In this document: positions 1 through 8,128 of the stretch, one piece after another
Layout: each line of letters opens with the position of its first letter
Numbering within the stretch: the first letter of the stretch is position 1
NCBI GenBank assembly: GCA_937926265.1
Contig: CALAZS010000122.1
Location: 1 to 44,021, forward strand
DNA from: an uncultured Gammaproteobacteria bacterium
GTDB taxonomy: Bacteria > Pseudomonadota > Gammaproteobacteria > Chromatiales > Chromatiaceae
Direction: 5' to 3'
DNA length: 44,021 bases
Notes under the pieces: model-generated
Database searches by the model: none
Told to the model about the DNA's origin: nothing
Seen by the model: the letters and a program-made list of their open reading frames with translations, nothing else
Program-made: the position numbers and the translations under genes

Positions 1-67
1 ACCCGGCCAGGCCCTGTCCAACGATCAGGTAGTCGATATCTTTTAAGTTTCTAGGCATATCAGGCAT
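1..67 (-). CDS. FAD-dependent oxidoreductase, N-terminal fragment (partial)
   Basis: Only the first 22 codons lie in the window; the gene runs off the left edge. Read on the minus strand from the ATG at 67 the peptide contains DYLIVGQGLAG, a beta-strand followed by the GxGxxG turn of a Rossmann dinucleotide-binding fold placed right at the N-terminus, as in FAD-binding DAO-type oxidoreductases. A second in-frame ATG at 58 could be the real start. Substrate and pathway cannot be told from this fragment. It is divergent from the SpoIIAA-like gene at 190. Confidence 0.6.
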   Translation of the reverse strand, partial: MPDMPRNLKDIDYLIVGQGLAG

Positions 68-120
68 ATTAGGGAGCATACACAATTATCGGCTAAAAAT
101 TTGATCTGGATCATGAGAAT

Positions 121-151
121 TTGTTTCAGGATCGCAGGATCATGCTATACA
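121..151 (+). promoter_or_regulatory. Possible sigma70-type promoter for the SpoIIAA-like gene
   Basis: TTGTTT at 121-126 and TATACA at 146-151 resemble -35 and -10 boxes, but the 19-base spacer is long. It lies about 40 bases upstream of the start at 190, which has a strong AAAGGAGA ribosome binding site. Weak prediction by eye. Confidence 0.3.
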
Positions 152-189
152 CAAAACAGGTGGCCAAAATATAAAAAAGGAGAAAAAAG

Positions 190-570
190 ATGAAAATAGT
201 CAGGCATGGTTTATCAGTAGGTATCGCCAGAACAGGCAAAAATTTCTTTCTCGATTTAAAAGCAGCGGGCAAGCTGACCCATGAAGATTATGAAATTATC
301 AATCCATTGGTCGATTCTGCGATGGAGGCTATCAGGGATGCGAGGGTCAAGGTCTTGTTCGATGCCTCTGAGCTGGAAGGCTGGGAATTACGCGCTGCCT
401 GGGATGATTTCAAATTCGGACTGAAACATGGCAACGAGTTTGAAAAAATTGCCATCTACGGCAATCAACAGTGGCTTGAAAAAACGGCAAAAATTGCGAG
501 CTGGTTTGTTTCAGGTGAAGTGCGTTATTTTGAAAATCTTGGCGAGGCATTTGACTGGCTGAATGATTAA
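190..570 (+). CDS. SpoIIAA-like (DUF3478/STAS-fold) protein
   Basis: A 126-residue cytosolic protein that resembles the SpoIIAA-like family, which shares the STAS alpha/beta fold of anti-anti-sigma factors but has no known phosphorylated serine. Family hallmarks visible are the N-terminal strand with FFLDLKAAGKLTHEDYE, a central KVLFDASELEGWE segment (strand plus acidic loop), AAWDDFKFGLKH and KIAIYGNQQWL. Family members are generally of unknown function; some are proposed to bind lipids or membranes. The start at 190 is supported by an AAAGGAGA Shine-Dalgarno sequence 7 bases upstream. The gene ends tail-to-tail with the methyltransferase gene, sharing 4 bases. Family assignment is fairly sure; role is unknown. 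Confidence 0.8.
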   Translation: MKIVRHGLSVGIARTGKNFFLDLKAAGKLTHEDYEIINPLVDSAMEAIRDARVKVLFDASELEGWELRAAWDDFKFGLKHGNEFEKIAIYGNQQWLEKTAKIASWFVSGEVRYFENLGEAFDWLND

Positions 571-1103
571 TTTTTCATTTGCCGCGCGTATTCGTACATC
601 ACAACAGATGCCGCAACACTGACATTCAGGCTGTCAACCGGCCCGAACTGTTGAATGGTCAACCTTTCCATGGTTTCGAACGCTGTCGGTTCAAAGCTGA
701 TGCCCAGTTCTTCATTGCCAAACACAAATGCGGATTTCCCGGGTAGTTCAAACTGATCGATTGCATGGCCTTCATTCGGTTCAAGAATGAAAAATGTATA
801 TCCACGTTCTGAAAGATTCCGGTAACAGCTTTCAAATGTTTCATGAAAAACGGCCGGGACGTATTTAAATGCACCTTTGGCCGGTGCCGGGTCAAACCAT
901 GGAACATTCACCAGGTGGACTTCATTTGCGCCAAATGCCTGGGCGCTGCGAAAAATCTTGGGTACGTTAAACCCACCTTTTAAGTGATCCAGAACAATAA
1001 CAAATTCATGAACACCGGGCGTAGCCAGAATATTACGCTGTTTATGTTTCTGGTAGCGCTGCTCGGCCTGGGTGCGCTTATTTTTGTGTCGTCGGTTTTT
1101 CAT
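567..1103 (-). CDS. SPOUT-class RNA 2'-O-methyltransferase, TrmH/SpoU family
   Basis: A 178-residue cytosolic RNA methyltransferase that would transfer methyl from S-adenosylmethionine to a ribose 2'-OH in tRNA or rRNA. The three SPOUT motifs are visible: NVPKIFRSAQAFGA near residue 46 (motif 1 Asn/Arg), FVFGNEELGIS near residue 127 (motif 2) and GPVDSLNVSVAASVVMYEY near residue 154 (motif 3, which forms the knotted cofactor site). The N-terminus is strongly basic (KNRRHKNKR), fitting RNA binding. It is short, close to the minimal catalytic domain, so the exact target (tRNA G18 or another site) cannot be named. It overlaps the SpoIIAA-like gene by 4 bases at the 3' end and is divergent from dxs. 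Confidence 0.85.
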   Translation of the reverse strand: MKNRRHKNKRTQAEQRYQKHKQRNILATPGVHEFVIVLDHLKGGFNVPKIFRSAQAFGANEVHLVNVPWFDPAPAKGAFKYVPAVFHETFESCYRNLSERGYTFFILEPNEGHAIDQFELPGKSAFVFGNEELGISFEPTAFETMERLTIQQFGPVDSLNVSVAASVVMYEYARQMKN

Positions 1104-1172
1104 GATTTGTTATTAAGATAGAATATCACTCTATTTTACCGAAAAGTGCAGGTAGAGGCTGCAATCTGATCG

Positions 1173-3089
1173 ATGCATGACGCTGAAGAAAATGCAGTTT
1201 ACGAAGACCTGCTCAATTCCACCAATTATCCGGATGATGTAAGAGCCCTGCCAGCCGAGGCATTACCTCAGCTTGCCGGCGAAATCCGCGAGTTTTTAAT
1301 TGAGTCTGTCTCGAAAACCGGTGGTCATCTCGCCGCGGGGCTTGGTGTGATTGAACTTACCGTTGCCCTGCATTATGTCTTTAACACGCCACATGATCGT
1401 CTTATCTGGGATGTCGGTCACCAGGCCTATCCGCATAAAATCCTGACCGGACGTCGAGAGGGCATGTCTTCTTTGCGCATGAAAGATGGTTTGTCGGGTT
1501 TTCCGCGACGTGAAGAATCAGAATTCGATACTTTTGGTGTCGGTCATTCCAGTACCTCAATCAGTGCTGCGCTGGGTATGGCAGTTGCTGCTGAAAAGCA
1601 GGGAATTGAAAGAGAAATAGTCGCCATAATCGGTGATGGTGCCCTTTCAGCTGGGATGGCGTTCGAAGCATTAAATCATGCCGGTTCCCTCGATACCGAC
1701 CTGCTGGTCATTTTGAATGACAATGACATGTCGATTTCTTCTCCTGTTGGTGCTGTCAGTAAATACCTAACCAAGATTCTTTCCAGTAGAACCTATAACA
1801 AAGTGCGGGATGGTTCGCGCTCTGCATTTAAAAGCCTTCCGGGAGTTGTCGGACTGATGGAGCGTTGGGAAGAGCATATGAAAGGTATGGTGATTCCGGG
1901 TACCTTGTTTGAGGAATTGGGATTCAACTACATGGGGCCGATCGATGGACACGATATCAAAGGCCTGATTGCCACGCTTGAAAACCTTAAACAGATAAAG
2001 GGGCCACGTTTTCTTCATGTGGTTACGCAAAAAGGCAAAGGCTATCACCCGGCTGAAGGCAATCCGAGCTTTTATCATGGGGTGACACCGTTCGATTTGG
2101 AAACAGGCGAACCCCTGGCTAATACCAGTAGTAATAAAGGTGGCAAAAAAGGCGGCAAAAGCTTTACCAAGGTGTTTGGCCAGTGGATATGTGATGCGGC
2201 TGAAAATGATGACAGCGTTATCGCGATAACTCCCGCCATGTGTGAAGGTTCAGGACTGGTTCAATATTCCCAACAGTTTCCCGAGCGTTATTACGATGTG
2301 GCGATAGCCGAGCAGCATGCGGTTACACTGGCCGCCGGCATGGCATGTGATGGTTTAAAGCCGGTTGTGGCGATTTACTCGACGTTTTTGCAGCGTGCTT
2401 ATGATCAGCTTATTCATGATGTTGCCCTGCAAAACCTGGATGTGACTTTTGCGGTTGACCGTGCTGGTATGGTGGGGGCAGATGGCGCAACCCATGCAGG
2501 CAGTTTTGATCTAACCTATGCACGCTGTATACCCAATATGGTCGTCATGGTGCCGAGCAATGAAAAGGAAACGCGCCTGATGCTGCAAACCGCTCTCGAG
2601 CATCCCGGGCCGGCCATGGTCAGGTATCCACGCGGCACGGGACCCGGTGTTGAAGAAGAGCAGGGGCTTTCTACCATTGAAATTGGCAAAGCCGAAACAG
2701 TTAGAGCCGGTAAATCCATTGCTATTCTGGCGTATGGTGAATTGCTGGCTAACGCGCTGGAAGTTGGCGAAAAGCTGGATGCAACGGTGGTTAACATGCG
2801 TTTCGTCAAGCCACTTGATGAGGACTTGATCCGGTCAGTTTATGCTGACCATGACATCCTGGTGACACTCGAAAACAATGCGGTACAGGGTGGGGCAGGC
2901 AGTGCTATTGCTGAATTTATCCAAACCTTACCTGTCATGCAGACAGGGGCTAAAACTAATGGGCCTATCAGGATTTTGCACCTTGGCATTCCAGATGAAT
3001 TTATTGAACATGCCACACAACATGAACAATTGACCCAGGCGGGTCTGGACGTTGATTCGATTATCAGGCGTATCACTGAACTGAACTAA
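1173..3089 (+). CDS. dxs: 1-deoxy-D-xylulose-5-phosphate synthase
   Basis: Condenses pyruvate with glyceraldehyde 3-phosphate to give DXP, the first step of the MEP isoprenoid pathway and also a precursor for thiamine and pyridoxal. The 638-residue product is close to the usual 620. Visible motifs are SKTGGHLAAGLGVIELT (H52), WDVGHQAYPHKILTGR (H83), the thiamine diphosphate motif GDGALSAG at 154-161 with the Asn at 182-184, and catalytic E380 in AIAEQHAVTLAAG, followed by the transketolase C-terminal domain. A Gly/Lys-rich stretch NKGGKKGGKS at 321-330 lies in the linker between the first two domains. The ribosome binding site is weak. The DUF945 gene follows after 87 bases on the same strand. 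Confidence 0.98.
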   Translation: MHDAEENAVYEDLLNSTNYPDDVRALPAEALPQLAGEIREFLIESVSKTGGHLAAGLGVIELTVALHYVFNTPHDRLIWDVGHQAYPHKILTGRREGMSSLRMKDGLSGFPRREESEFDTFGVGHSSTSISAALGMAVAAEKQGIEREIVAIIGDGALSAGMAFEALNHAGSLDTDLLVILNDNDMSISSPVGAVSKYLTKILSSRTYNKVRDGSRSAFKSLPGVVGLMERWEEHMKGMVIPGTLFEELGFNYMGPIDGHDIKGLIATLENLKQIKGPRFLHVVTQKGKGYHPAEGNPSFYHGVTPFDLETGEPLANTSSNKGGKKGGKSFTKVFGQWICDAAENDDSVIAITPAMCEGSGLVQYSQQFPERYYDVAIAEQHAVTLAAGMACDGLKPVVAIYSTFLQRAYDQLIHDVALQNLDVTFAVDRAGMVGADGATHAGSFDLTYARCIPNMVVMVPSNEKETRLMLQTALEHPGPAMVRYPRGTGPGVEEEQGLSTIEIGKAETVRAGKSIAILAYGELLANALEVGEKLDATVVNMRFVKPLDEDLIRSVYADHDILVTLENNAVQGGAGSAIAEFIQTLPVMQTGAKTNGPIRILHLGIPDEFIEHATQHEQLTQAGLDVDSIIRRITELN

Positions 3090-3176
3090 ACGGAACAGAT
3101 CGGAACTGGCCTTAACTAAACGTAACCGGGTTTTAGCCAGGGTTTTGCTTCAAAAACTTTCAACAGGAAATAAATA

Positions 3177-4565
3177 ATGAAACTCATTCGGAATTTGATC
3201 ATTCTTGCTGTCATCCTGGTGGCTTTTCTGCCATTTATTCTTGGCTTTGAAATTGAAAACCGTTATCGCGGACTGATTGCAGAACTTGAAACCCAGGGCT
3301 ACCGCCTTGACAGTCATGATTATGCGAGAGGGTTTTATGACGCGAAGGCAAAATCAACATTTACATTACCGGTAAATATGCCGGATGGCGAAAATTTAGA
3401 TTTAAGCTTAACCATTTCAAGCGATATCAAGCATGGTCCATACACGCTGAATGACGGCTGGTTCGGTCAGTTGGCGCATTTCAAAACAGCTTTTTTCTAT
3501 GAAGACCAGGCATTACTGGGTGATGAAACCGGTGAGCAGGTTCAAACTGAAATTCATTTCAATGGTGACGGCTATACCAGGATTGATATACCGGCATTGG
3601 CCCAGGCAAAACAGCTTGACGATGAACTGATGCTGGACTTTAAAGGCCTGTCAGGAAATGCCAACTTCAATACCAACAAGGGTCACATTGCCATGCAACT
3701 TTCCGGTGAGGGCCTGTCAGTTTATTCGCCGGGCAAAGGCAGGCTGGATATAAACAGCTACAGCCTAAACTCTGATTCCACCAGGGGAATCAACGATCTG
3801 ATGCTGGGTAGCGGTGATTTTTTAATCGACAGAATTAATTTTAAAGATACTGAAACAGACATTGCCATTGAGCTGAATAATTTCAAGGTTGAGGCTGATA
3901 CTTCAGCCAGAGATGAAGTGCTGGATTTAAAAGCCACTTACAGTTTCGATCGACTCATGGTGGCTGAGCAGGAATATGGTTCCGCATTACTGCAGGTAAG
4001 CTTCGACTCGATTTCGGCAGCAGCGGTTGCAAAAATTCAGGAAAGTATCAAGGAAATGCAGCAAAATCAGGTGCCAGCGGAACAGCAGGGCATGGCAATG
4101 ATGGGCACCTTTATGGGTGTATTACCCGCGCTGCTGGAACGTAACCCTGGCATTGCTATTGATAACCTGCAGGTAACTACCCCGCAGGGCGATGTGAAGT
4201 TTTCTTTTTCACTAAAGGCCCAGGATATGAAAGTCACTGATGTCAGTATCCCGCAATCCATGCTGCAAAAGCTGGTCGGTGATGCCAAACTGGAGGTGCC
4301 TGAAAGCATTGTCAGAGATGCTCTGAAACAGATGGCCATCCAACAGCAACTGGCCGCAATTCAAAACATTGATGATCCGGAAAACGCGATCGATTTTGTT
4401 AAAATCGATGAAATGGCAGATTTGCAGGTTATCAGCCAGATAGATATGGTCTTGACCCAGGGCTTTGTCGAGAAAAAAGGCGAAAGCCTGGTTTCGGTGG
4501 CTTCCCTGAAAGCTGGCTTATTGTCAATTAATGGCAAAACAATTCCATTGCCGCCTCTACAATAA
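3177..4565 (+). CDS. DUF945 (YdgA-like) envelope protein
   Basis: A 462-residue protein of the DUF945/YdgA family, common in gammaproteobacteria and of unknown function. Residues about 5-23 form one hydrophobic segment, a signal anchor or uncleaved signal sequence, so the rest should face the periplasm. The family pattern is visible at the start (FEIENRYRGLIAELETQGY, then SHDYARGFYDAKAKSTF) and in the repeated beta-rich segments that follow. The start has an ACAGGAA ribosome binding site 8 bases upstream. It is convergent with fabA, 22 bases apart. Family identity is fairly sure; I cannot assign a role. Confidence 0.8.
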   Translation: MKLIRNLIILAVILVAFLPFILGFEIENRYRGLIAELETQGYRLDSHDYARGFYDAKAKSTFTLPVNMPDGENLDLSLTISSDIKHGPYTLNDGWFGQLAHFKTAFFYEDQALLGDETGEQVQTEIHFNGDGYTRIDIPALAQAKQLDDELMLDFKGLSGNANFNTNKGHIAMQLSGEGLSVYSPGKGRLDINSYSLNSDSTRGINDLMLGSGDFLIDRINFKDTETDIAIELNNFKVEADTSARDEVLDLKATYSFDRLMVAEQEYGSALLQVSFDSISAAAVAKIQESIKEMQQNQVPAEQQGMAMMGTFMGVLPALLERNPGIAIDNLQVTTPQGDVKFSFSLKAQDMKVTDVSIPQSMLQKLVGDAKLEVPESIVRDALKQMAIQQQLAAIQNIDDPENAIDFVKIDEMADLQVISQIDMVLTQGFVEKKGESLVSVASLKAGLLSINGKTIPLPPLQ

Positions 4566-4587
4566 CAGTTATTTAAAAACCCCTGGC

Positions 4588-5109
4588 TTAAAAACCATCG
4601 GTAGAGGTAAACAGGCCTACGCGTAAATCGGTGGCTGTATAAATCTGGCGGCCATCGACTTCAACCGAACCATCACCGATACCAAGCACCAGTTTTCTGG
4701 TGATGACGCGTTTTATGTTGATGTGATAGGTAACCTGCTTGGCCTTGGGGAGCACCTGTCCGGTAAATTTCACCTCACCGACACCCAGGGCACGGCCATG
4801 ACCGGGATTACCGAGCCATCCCAGGTAAAAACCGACCAGTTGCCACATGGCATCAAGGCCGAGGCAGCCAGGCATGACCGGGTCACCGGGAAAATGGCAG
4901 TCAAAAAACCATAGATCAGGCGTAATATCCAGCTCAGCCTTGATTTCACCCTTGTCGAATTCACCACCGGTCTCGCTGATCAGTGAAATACGATCCATCA
5001 TCAGCATGTTAGGGGTAGGTAATTGGGCATTGCCGGGGCCAAACAGCTCGCCATTGCCACATTTCAAGAGTTCTTCACGGGTGTAGGATGATTGCTGAAC
5101 AAAGCTCAT
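4588..5109 (-). CDS. fabA: 3-hydroxydecanoyl-ACP dehydratase/isomerase FabA
   Basis: Dehydrates 3-hydroxydecanoyl-ACP and isomerises trans-2- to cis-3-decenoyl-ACP, the branch point of anaerobic unsaturated fatty acid synthesis in the cytosol. The 173-residue length matches FabA (171 in E. coli). The active-site pair is visible: H72 in DCHFPGDPVMPG and D86 in CLGLDAMWQLVGF. The motifs GRALGVGEVKFTGQ and the C-terminal ATDLRVGLF also fit FabA rather than FabZ. The usual partner fabB is not adjacent, so the FabA/FabB pair is split here. A -35-like TTGACA lies about 70 bases upstream of the start on the minus strand. Confidence 0.97.
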   Translation of the reverse strand: MSFVQQSSYTREELLKCGNGELFGPGNAQLPTPNMLMMDRISLISETGGEFDKGEIKAELDITPDLWFFDCHFPGDPVMPGCLGLDAMWQLVGFYLGWLGNPGHGRALGVGEVKFTGQVLPKAKQVTYHINIKRVITRKLVLGIGDGSVEVDGRQIYTATDLRVGLFTSTDGF

Positions 5110-5152
5110 AAGTTCAAAGCCTGATAGATTCTGTAGTTATAAAAAGTTGCTA

Positions 5153-5181
5153 ATGATGCGTTTTCACTGGAATGGTGTCAA
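5153..5181 (-). promoter_or_regulatory. Candidate fabA promoter
   Basis: On the minus strand a perfect -35 TTGACA (5181-5176) is followed after 17 bases by CATCAT (5158-5153), a 4/6 match to the -10 box. It lies 44 bases upstream of the fabA start. I cannot see a clear FabR or FadR operator. Prediction by eye. Confidence 0.4.
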
Positions 5182-5258
5182 ATGCGTTTCAAAAAAATTA
5201 AAAAGTTTGAAAAAATGTTCAAGTTAGCAATAAGGCTGCCGACACCACATTTAAGCAA

Positions 5259-5286
5259 TTGCATTAGTTGTCAAAAACACTAGAAT
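5259..5286 (+). promoter_or_regulatory. Candidate promoter for the response regulator gene
   Basis: TTGCAT at 5259-5264 and TAGAAT at 5281-5286 (5/6 to TATAAT), spaced 16 bases, lie 44 bases upstream of the start at 5331. The surrounding 5110-5330 gap is AT-rich and shows no ORF or strong hairpin. Confidence 0.45.
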
Positions 5287-5330
5287 AATTTTTCAGAAAA
5301 ATAATGATGTTTCCGGATTTGGAATAAATT

Positions 5331-6227
5331 ATGAGCGAAACCAAAGCAACGGTTCTTATTGTCGATGACGAACCGTTTAACATAGAAATCATTAAAGAAT
5401 ATCTCGAAAATGAAGGCTATGACCTTCGTTCTGCTGAAGACGGTCTTGATGCCTGGAACCAGTTGGAAGCTGCTCCCGAAGATTTCGACCTGGTTCTGCT
5501 CGACAGAATGATGCCTAACATGGATGGCATGGAAACGCTGGCGCGAATCAAGGAGCACCAGGTTCTGCTGGAATTACCCGTCATCTTACAAACTGCCCTG
5601 GCGTCCAAGCAGGATATTGCCGATGGCATGAAAGCCGGTGCCTATTACTACCTCACCAAGCCTTTCGAAGAGGAAATGCTGCGCTCGGTAGTGGCTACCG
5701 CGGTAGAAGACCGATTACGTTACCGCTCTGCCCAGGAACATGTCGAAGAGAAAGAAACCATCGACAAGATGCTGGCTGAAGGCCGCCATGCATTCAGGTC
5801 TCTTGATGAAGCACGGGAAATGGCCACCATTCTTTCCAGTCTGTGTCCTGAGCCGCAGCGCGTGGTTGTTGGCATGTCTGAGTTACTGATAAATGCTGTG
5901 GAACATGGCAACCTCGGTATTACCTACCAGGAAAAAGGTGAACTGAAGGAAAATGGTACCTGGCAGGATGAAGTTGAAAAACGTTTAAGCCTGCCTGAAT
6001 ACTCAGGGCGTGAAGTGATTGTTGATATTGTTCAGGGTGAAGCGGAAATCCAGTTCACCATCACTGATCAGGGCGATGGTTTTGATTTTTCCAATTACCT
6101 GGAAATGGATCCCGACAGGGCTTTCGACAACCATGGTCGCGGCATTGCCATGTCGCGTATGTTGAGCTTTGATTCCCTGGAATACCTGGGCAAAGGCAAC
6201 CAGGTTGTTGCTGTCGTAAAACGTTAA
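5331..6227 (+). CDS. Response regulator fused to an RsbW/SpoIIAB-type ATPase domain
   Basis: A 298-residue soluble protein. Residues 1-125 are a REC receiver: acidic pair D12/D13, phospho-acceptor D58 in DLVLLDRMMPNMDG, T88 and K110 in YYLTKPFE. A helical linker (about 130-165) leads to a C-terminal GHKL ATPase related to anti-sigma kinases: N-box ELLINAVEHGN (about 184-194), G1 box DQGDGFDF (246-253) and G2 box NHGRGIAMSR (267-276). There is no DHp histidine domain, so it is not a classical histidine kinase. The architecture suggests phosphorylation-controlled binding or Ser/Thr phosphorylation of an anti-sigma-antagonist-like partner; no partner is adjacent. The start at 5331 is 45 bases after a candidate -10 box. 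It is convergent with proS, 14 bases apart. Confidence 0.88.
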   Translation: MSETKATVLIVDDEPFNIEIIKEYLENEGYDLRSAEDGLDAWNQLEAAPEDFDLVLLDRMMPNMDGMETLARIKEHQVLLELPVILQTALASKQDIADGMKAGAYYYLTKPFEEEMLRSVVATAVEDRLRYRSAQEHVEEKETIDKMLAEGRHAFRSLDEAREMATILSSLCPEPQRVVVGMSELLINAVEHGNLGITYQEKGELKENGTWQDEVEKRLSLPEYSGREVIVDIVQGEAEIQFTITDQGDGFDFSNYLEMDPDRAFDNHGRGIAMSRMLSFDSLEYLGKGNQVVAVVKR

Positions 6228-6241
6228 ATTCGTTTATTTTT

Positions 6242-7948
6242 TTACTTAAGCTGGTCTATTAAATAAGCGACAATATCATCTGAAGCAATCATCTGGTTTT
6301 CTTCAGCAGTGCGCAGGCGGTATTCGACCTGGTTTTCTTTCAGGCTTCTTTCCCCAATGACAACCCTGTGCGGGATACCGATCAATTCCATATCGGCAAA
6401 CATGACGCCGGGGCGGATATCCCGGTCATCCAGCAGCACATCAATGCCAGCTTTCATTAACTCGTTATAAAGCTGTTCGGTGGTTTCCCGTACCAGTTCA
6501 GATTTCTTCATCTGGATTGGACATATCACGACTTCAAAAGGTGCAATGGATGCAGGCCAACAGATGCCGTTGTCATCGTGATGCTGTTCAATAGCAGCAG
6601 CAACTACACGTGAAACACCAATGCCGTAACAACCCATCGTCATCGTCACAGATTTGCCGTTTTCATCAAGCACGGTGGCATTCATCTTGTCACTGTAGGT
6701 TTTGCCAAGTTTGAAAATGTGGCCAACTTCGATACCGCGGGCGATGGTTAATGTACCTTTGCCATCCGGACTGGGGTCACCTTCAACAATATTGCGAATA
6801 TCAACCACTTCGCCCTGGGGCAGGTCCCGCTCCCAGTTTACGCCGGTATAATGAACACCGTCAGTATTTGCGCCGCAAATAAAATCTGAAAGCTGGCTGG
6901 CTGCGCGGTCAACATAAACCTTGATCATCAGGCCTACCGGCCCAACTGAACCGGGAAGACAGCCAGTTGCGCCCTTAACCGCTTCTTCGGAAGCCATGGT
7001 GAGAGGACTGGCGACATGCTCGAGTTTTTCCGCCTTGATTTCGTTAAGTTCATGATCACCACGTAAAACCAGTGCAACTACAGAGTTTTCATCCACTCCA
7101 TTTACGATCAGGGTTTTAATGGTCTGCTGTTCGGGGATATCCAGAAACCTTGAAACTTCTTCAATACTTCTTTGATCAGGTGTTTTGATCTCCTGCATCG
7201 GCCTGGTGGGTTCAGCCCGGTCTGCGGTCGACACGGCTTCAGCTTTCTCAATATTGGCGGCGTAATCGCTTTCTGTGGAAAAGGTAATGGCATCTTCACC
7301 CGAATCGGCCAGTACATGAAATTCGTGAGACGAGTTGCCACCAATGGATCCACTGTCTGCCTGGACGGCACGAAAATCCAGGCCGCAACGGTTGAATATG
7401 TTGTTGTAGCACTGGTACATGTCTTCATAAGTCTGGTCCAGTGATTCATTCTCCAGGTGGAAAGAGTAGGCATCTTTCATGATAAATTCTCGGGCGCGCA
7501 TAATGCCAAAGCGTGGCCGAATTTCATCACGGAACTTGGTCTGAATCTGGTAGAAGTTTACCGGCAACTGTTTGTAGCTCTGCAGTTCGTTGCGCGCCAG
7601 TTCGGTAATGATTTCCTCGTGCGTTGGTCCCAGGCAGAACTCGCGCTCATGACGGTCTTTAAAGCGCAGTAATTCCAGCCCATATTTTTGCCAGCGTCCG
7701 GTTTCCTGCCACAGTTCAGCGGGTTGCACACCGGGCATCAGCACTTCCAGGCCACCAGATTTGTTCATTTCTTCACGGACAATGTTTTCAACCTTGTGCA
7801 ATACACGCAGACCCATTGGCAGCCAGTTATATAGGCCGCTGGCCAGTTTGCGGACCATCCCGGCCCTCAGCATCAGGCGATGACTGGCTATCTCGGCATC
7901 GGCAGGGGTTTCTTTAAGAGTATGCAGTGGAAAGCGGGAGGTGCGCAT
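6242..7948 (-). CDS. proS: Prolyl-tRNA synthetase (bacterial type, with editing domain)
   Basis: Charges tRNA-Pro with proline using ATP. The 568-residue length matches the bacterial type (572 in E. coli). Class II motifs are visible: motif 1 around LYNWLPMGLRVLHKVENIVREEM, motif 2 FRDEIRPRFGIMRAREF followed by MKDAYSFH, and motif 3 GCYGIGVSRVVAAAIEQ. The insertion between motifs 2 and 3 (about residues 225-390) contains the YbaK-like editing domain that hydrolyses Ala-tRNA-Pro, including the CLPGSVGPVGL stretch. The anticodon-binding domain is at the C-terminus (LLDDRDIRPGVMFADMELIG). It is divergent from lapD. Confidence 0.98.
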   Translation of the reverse strand: MRTSRFPLHTLKETPADAEIASHRLMLRAGMVRKLASGLYNWLPMGLRVLHKVENIVREEMNKSGGLEVLMPGVQPAELWQETGRWQKYGLELLRFKDRHEREFCLGPTHEEIITELARNELQSYKQLPVNFYQIQTKFRDEIRPRFGIMRAREFIMKDAYSFHLENESLDQTYEDMYQCYNNIFNRCGLDFRAVQADSGSIGGNSSHEFHVLADSGEDAITFSTESDYAANIEKAEAVSTADRAEPTRPMQEIKTPDQRSIEEVSRFLDIPEQQTIKTLIVNGVDENSVVALVLRGDHELNEIKAEKLEHVASPLTMASEEAVKGATGCLPGSVGPVGLMIKVYVDRAASQLSDFICGANTDGVHYTGVNWERDLPQGEVVDIRNIVEGDPSPDGKGTLTIARGIEVGHIFKLGKTYSDKMNATVLDENGKSVTMTMGCYGIGVSRVVAAAIEQHHDDNGICWPASIAPFEVVICPIQMKKSELVRETTEQLYNELMKAGIDVLLDDRDIRPGVMFADMELIGIPHRVVIGERSLKENQVEYRLRTAEENQMIASDDIVAYLIDQLK

Positions 7949-8128
7949 GATTTTTGAAATCCGGTATTTAGAATGTTGTGTGAATTTTATCCAGTGCCCA
8001 CATGCGCATCAAGGTTAAGTTATTTCCTGAAAACTATATGGAAAAATATCCGATGACGTGCCTGCTGTCAGGCGCTAGTATTAAATAATAATTCTAACTA
8101 ACACCAATTACCCGCTAAGGAGTCATGA

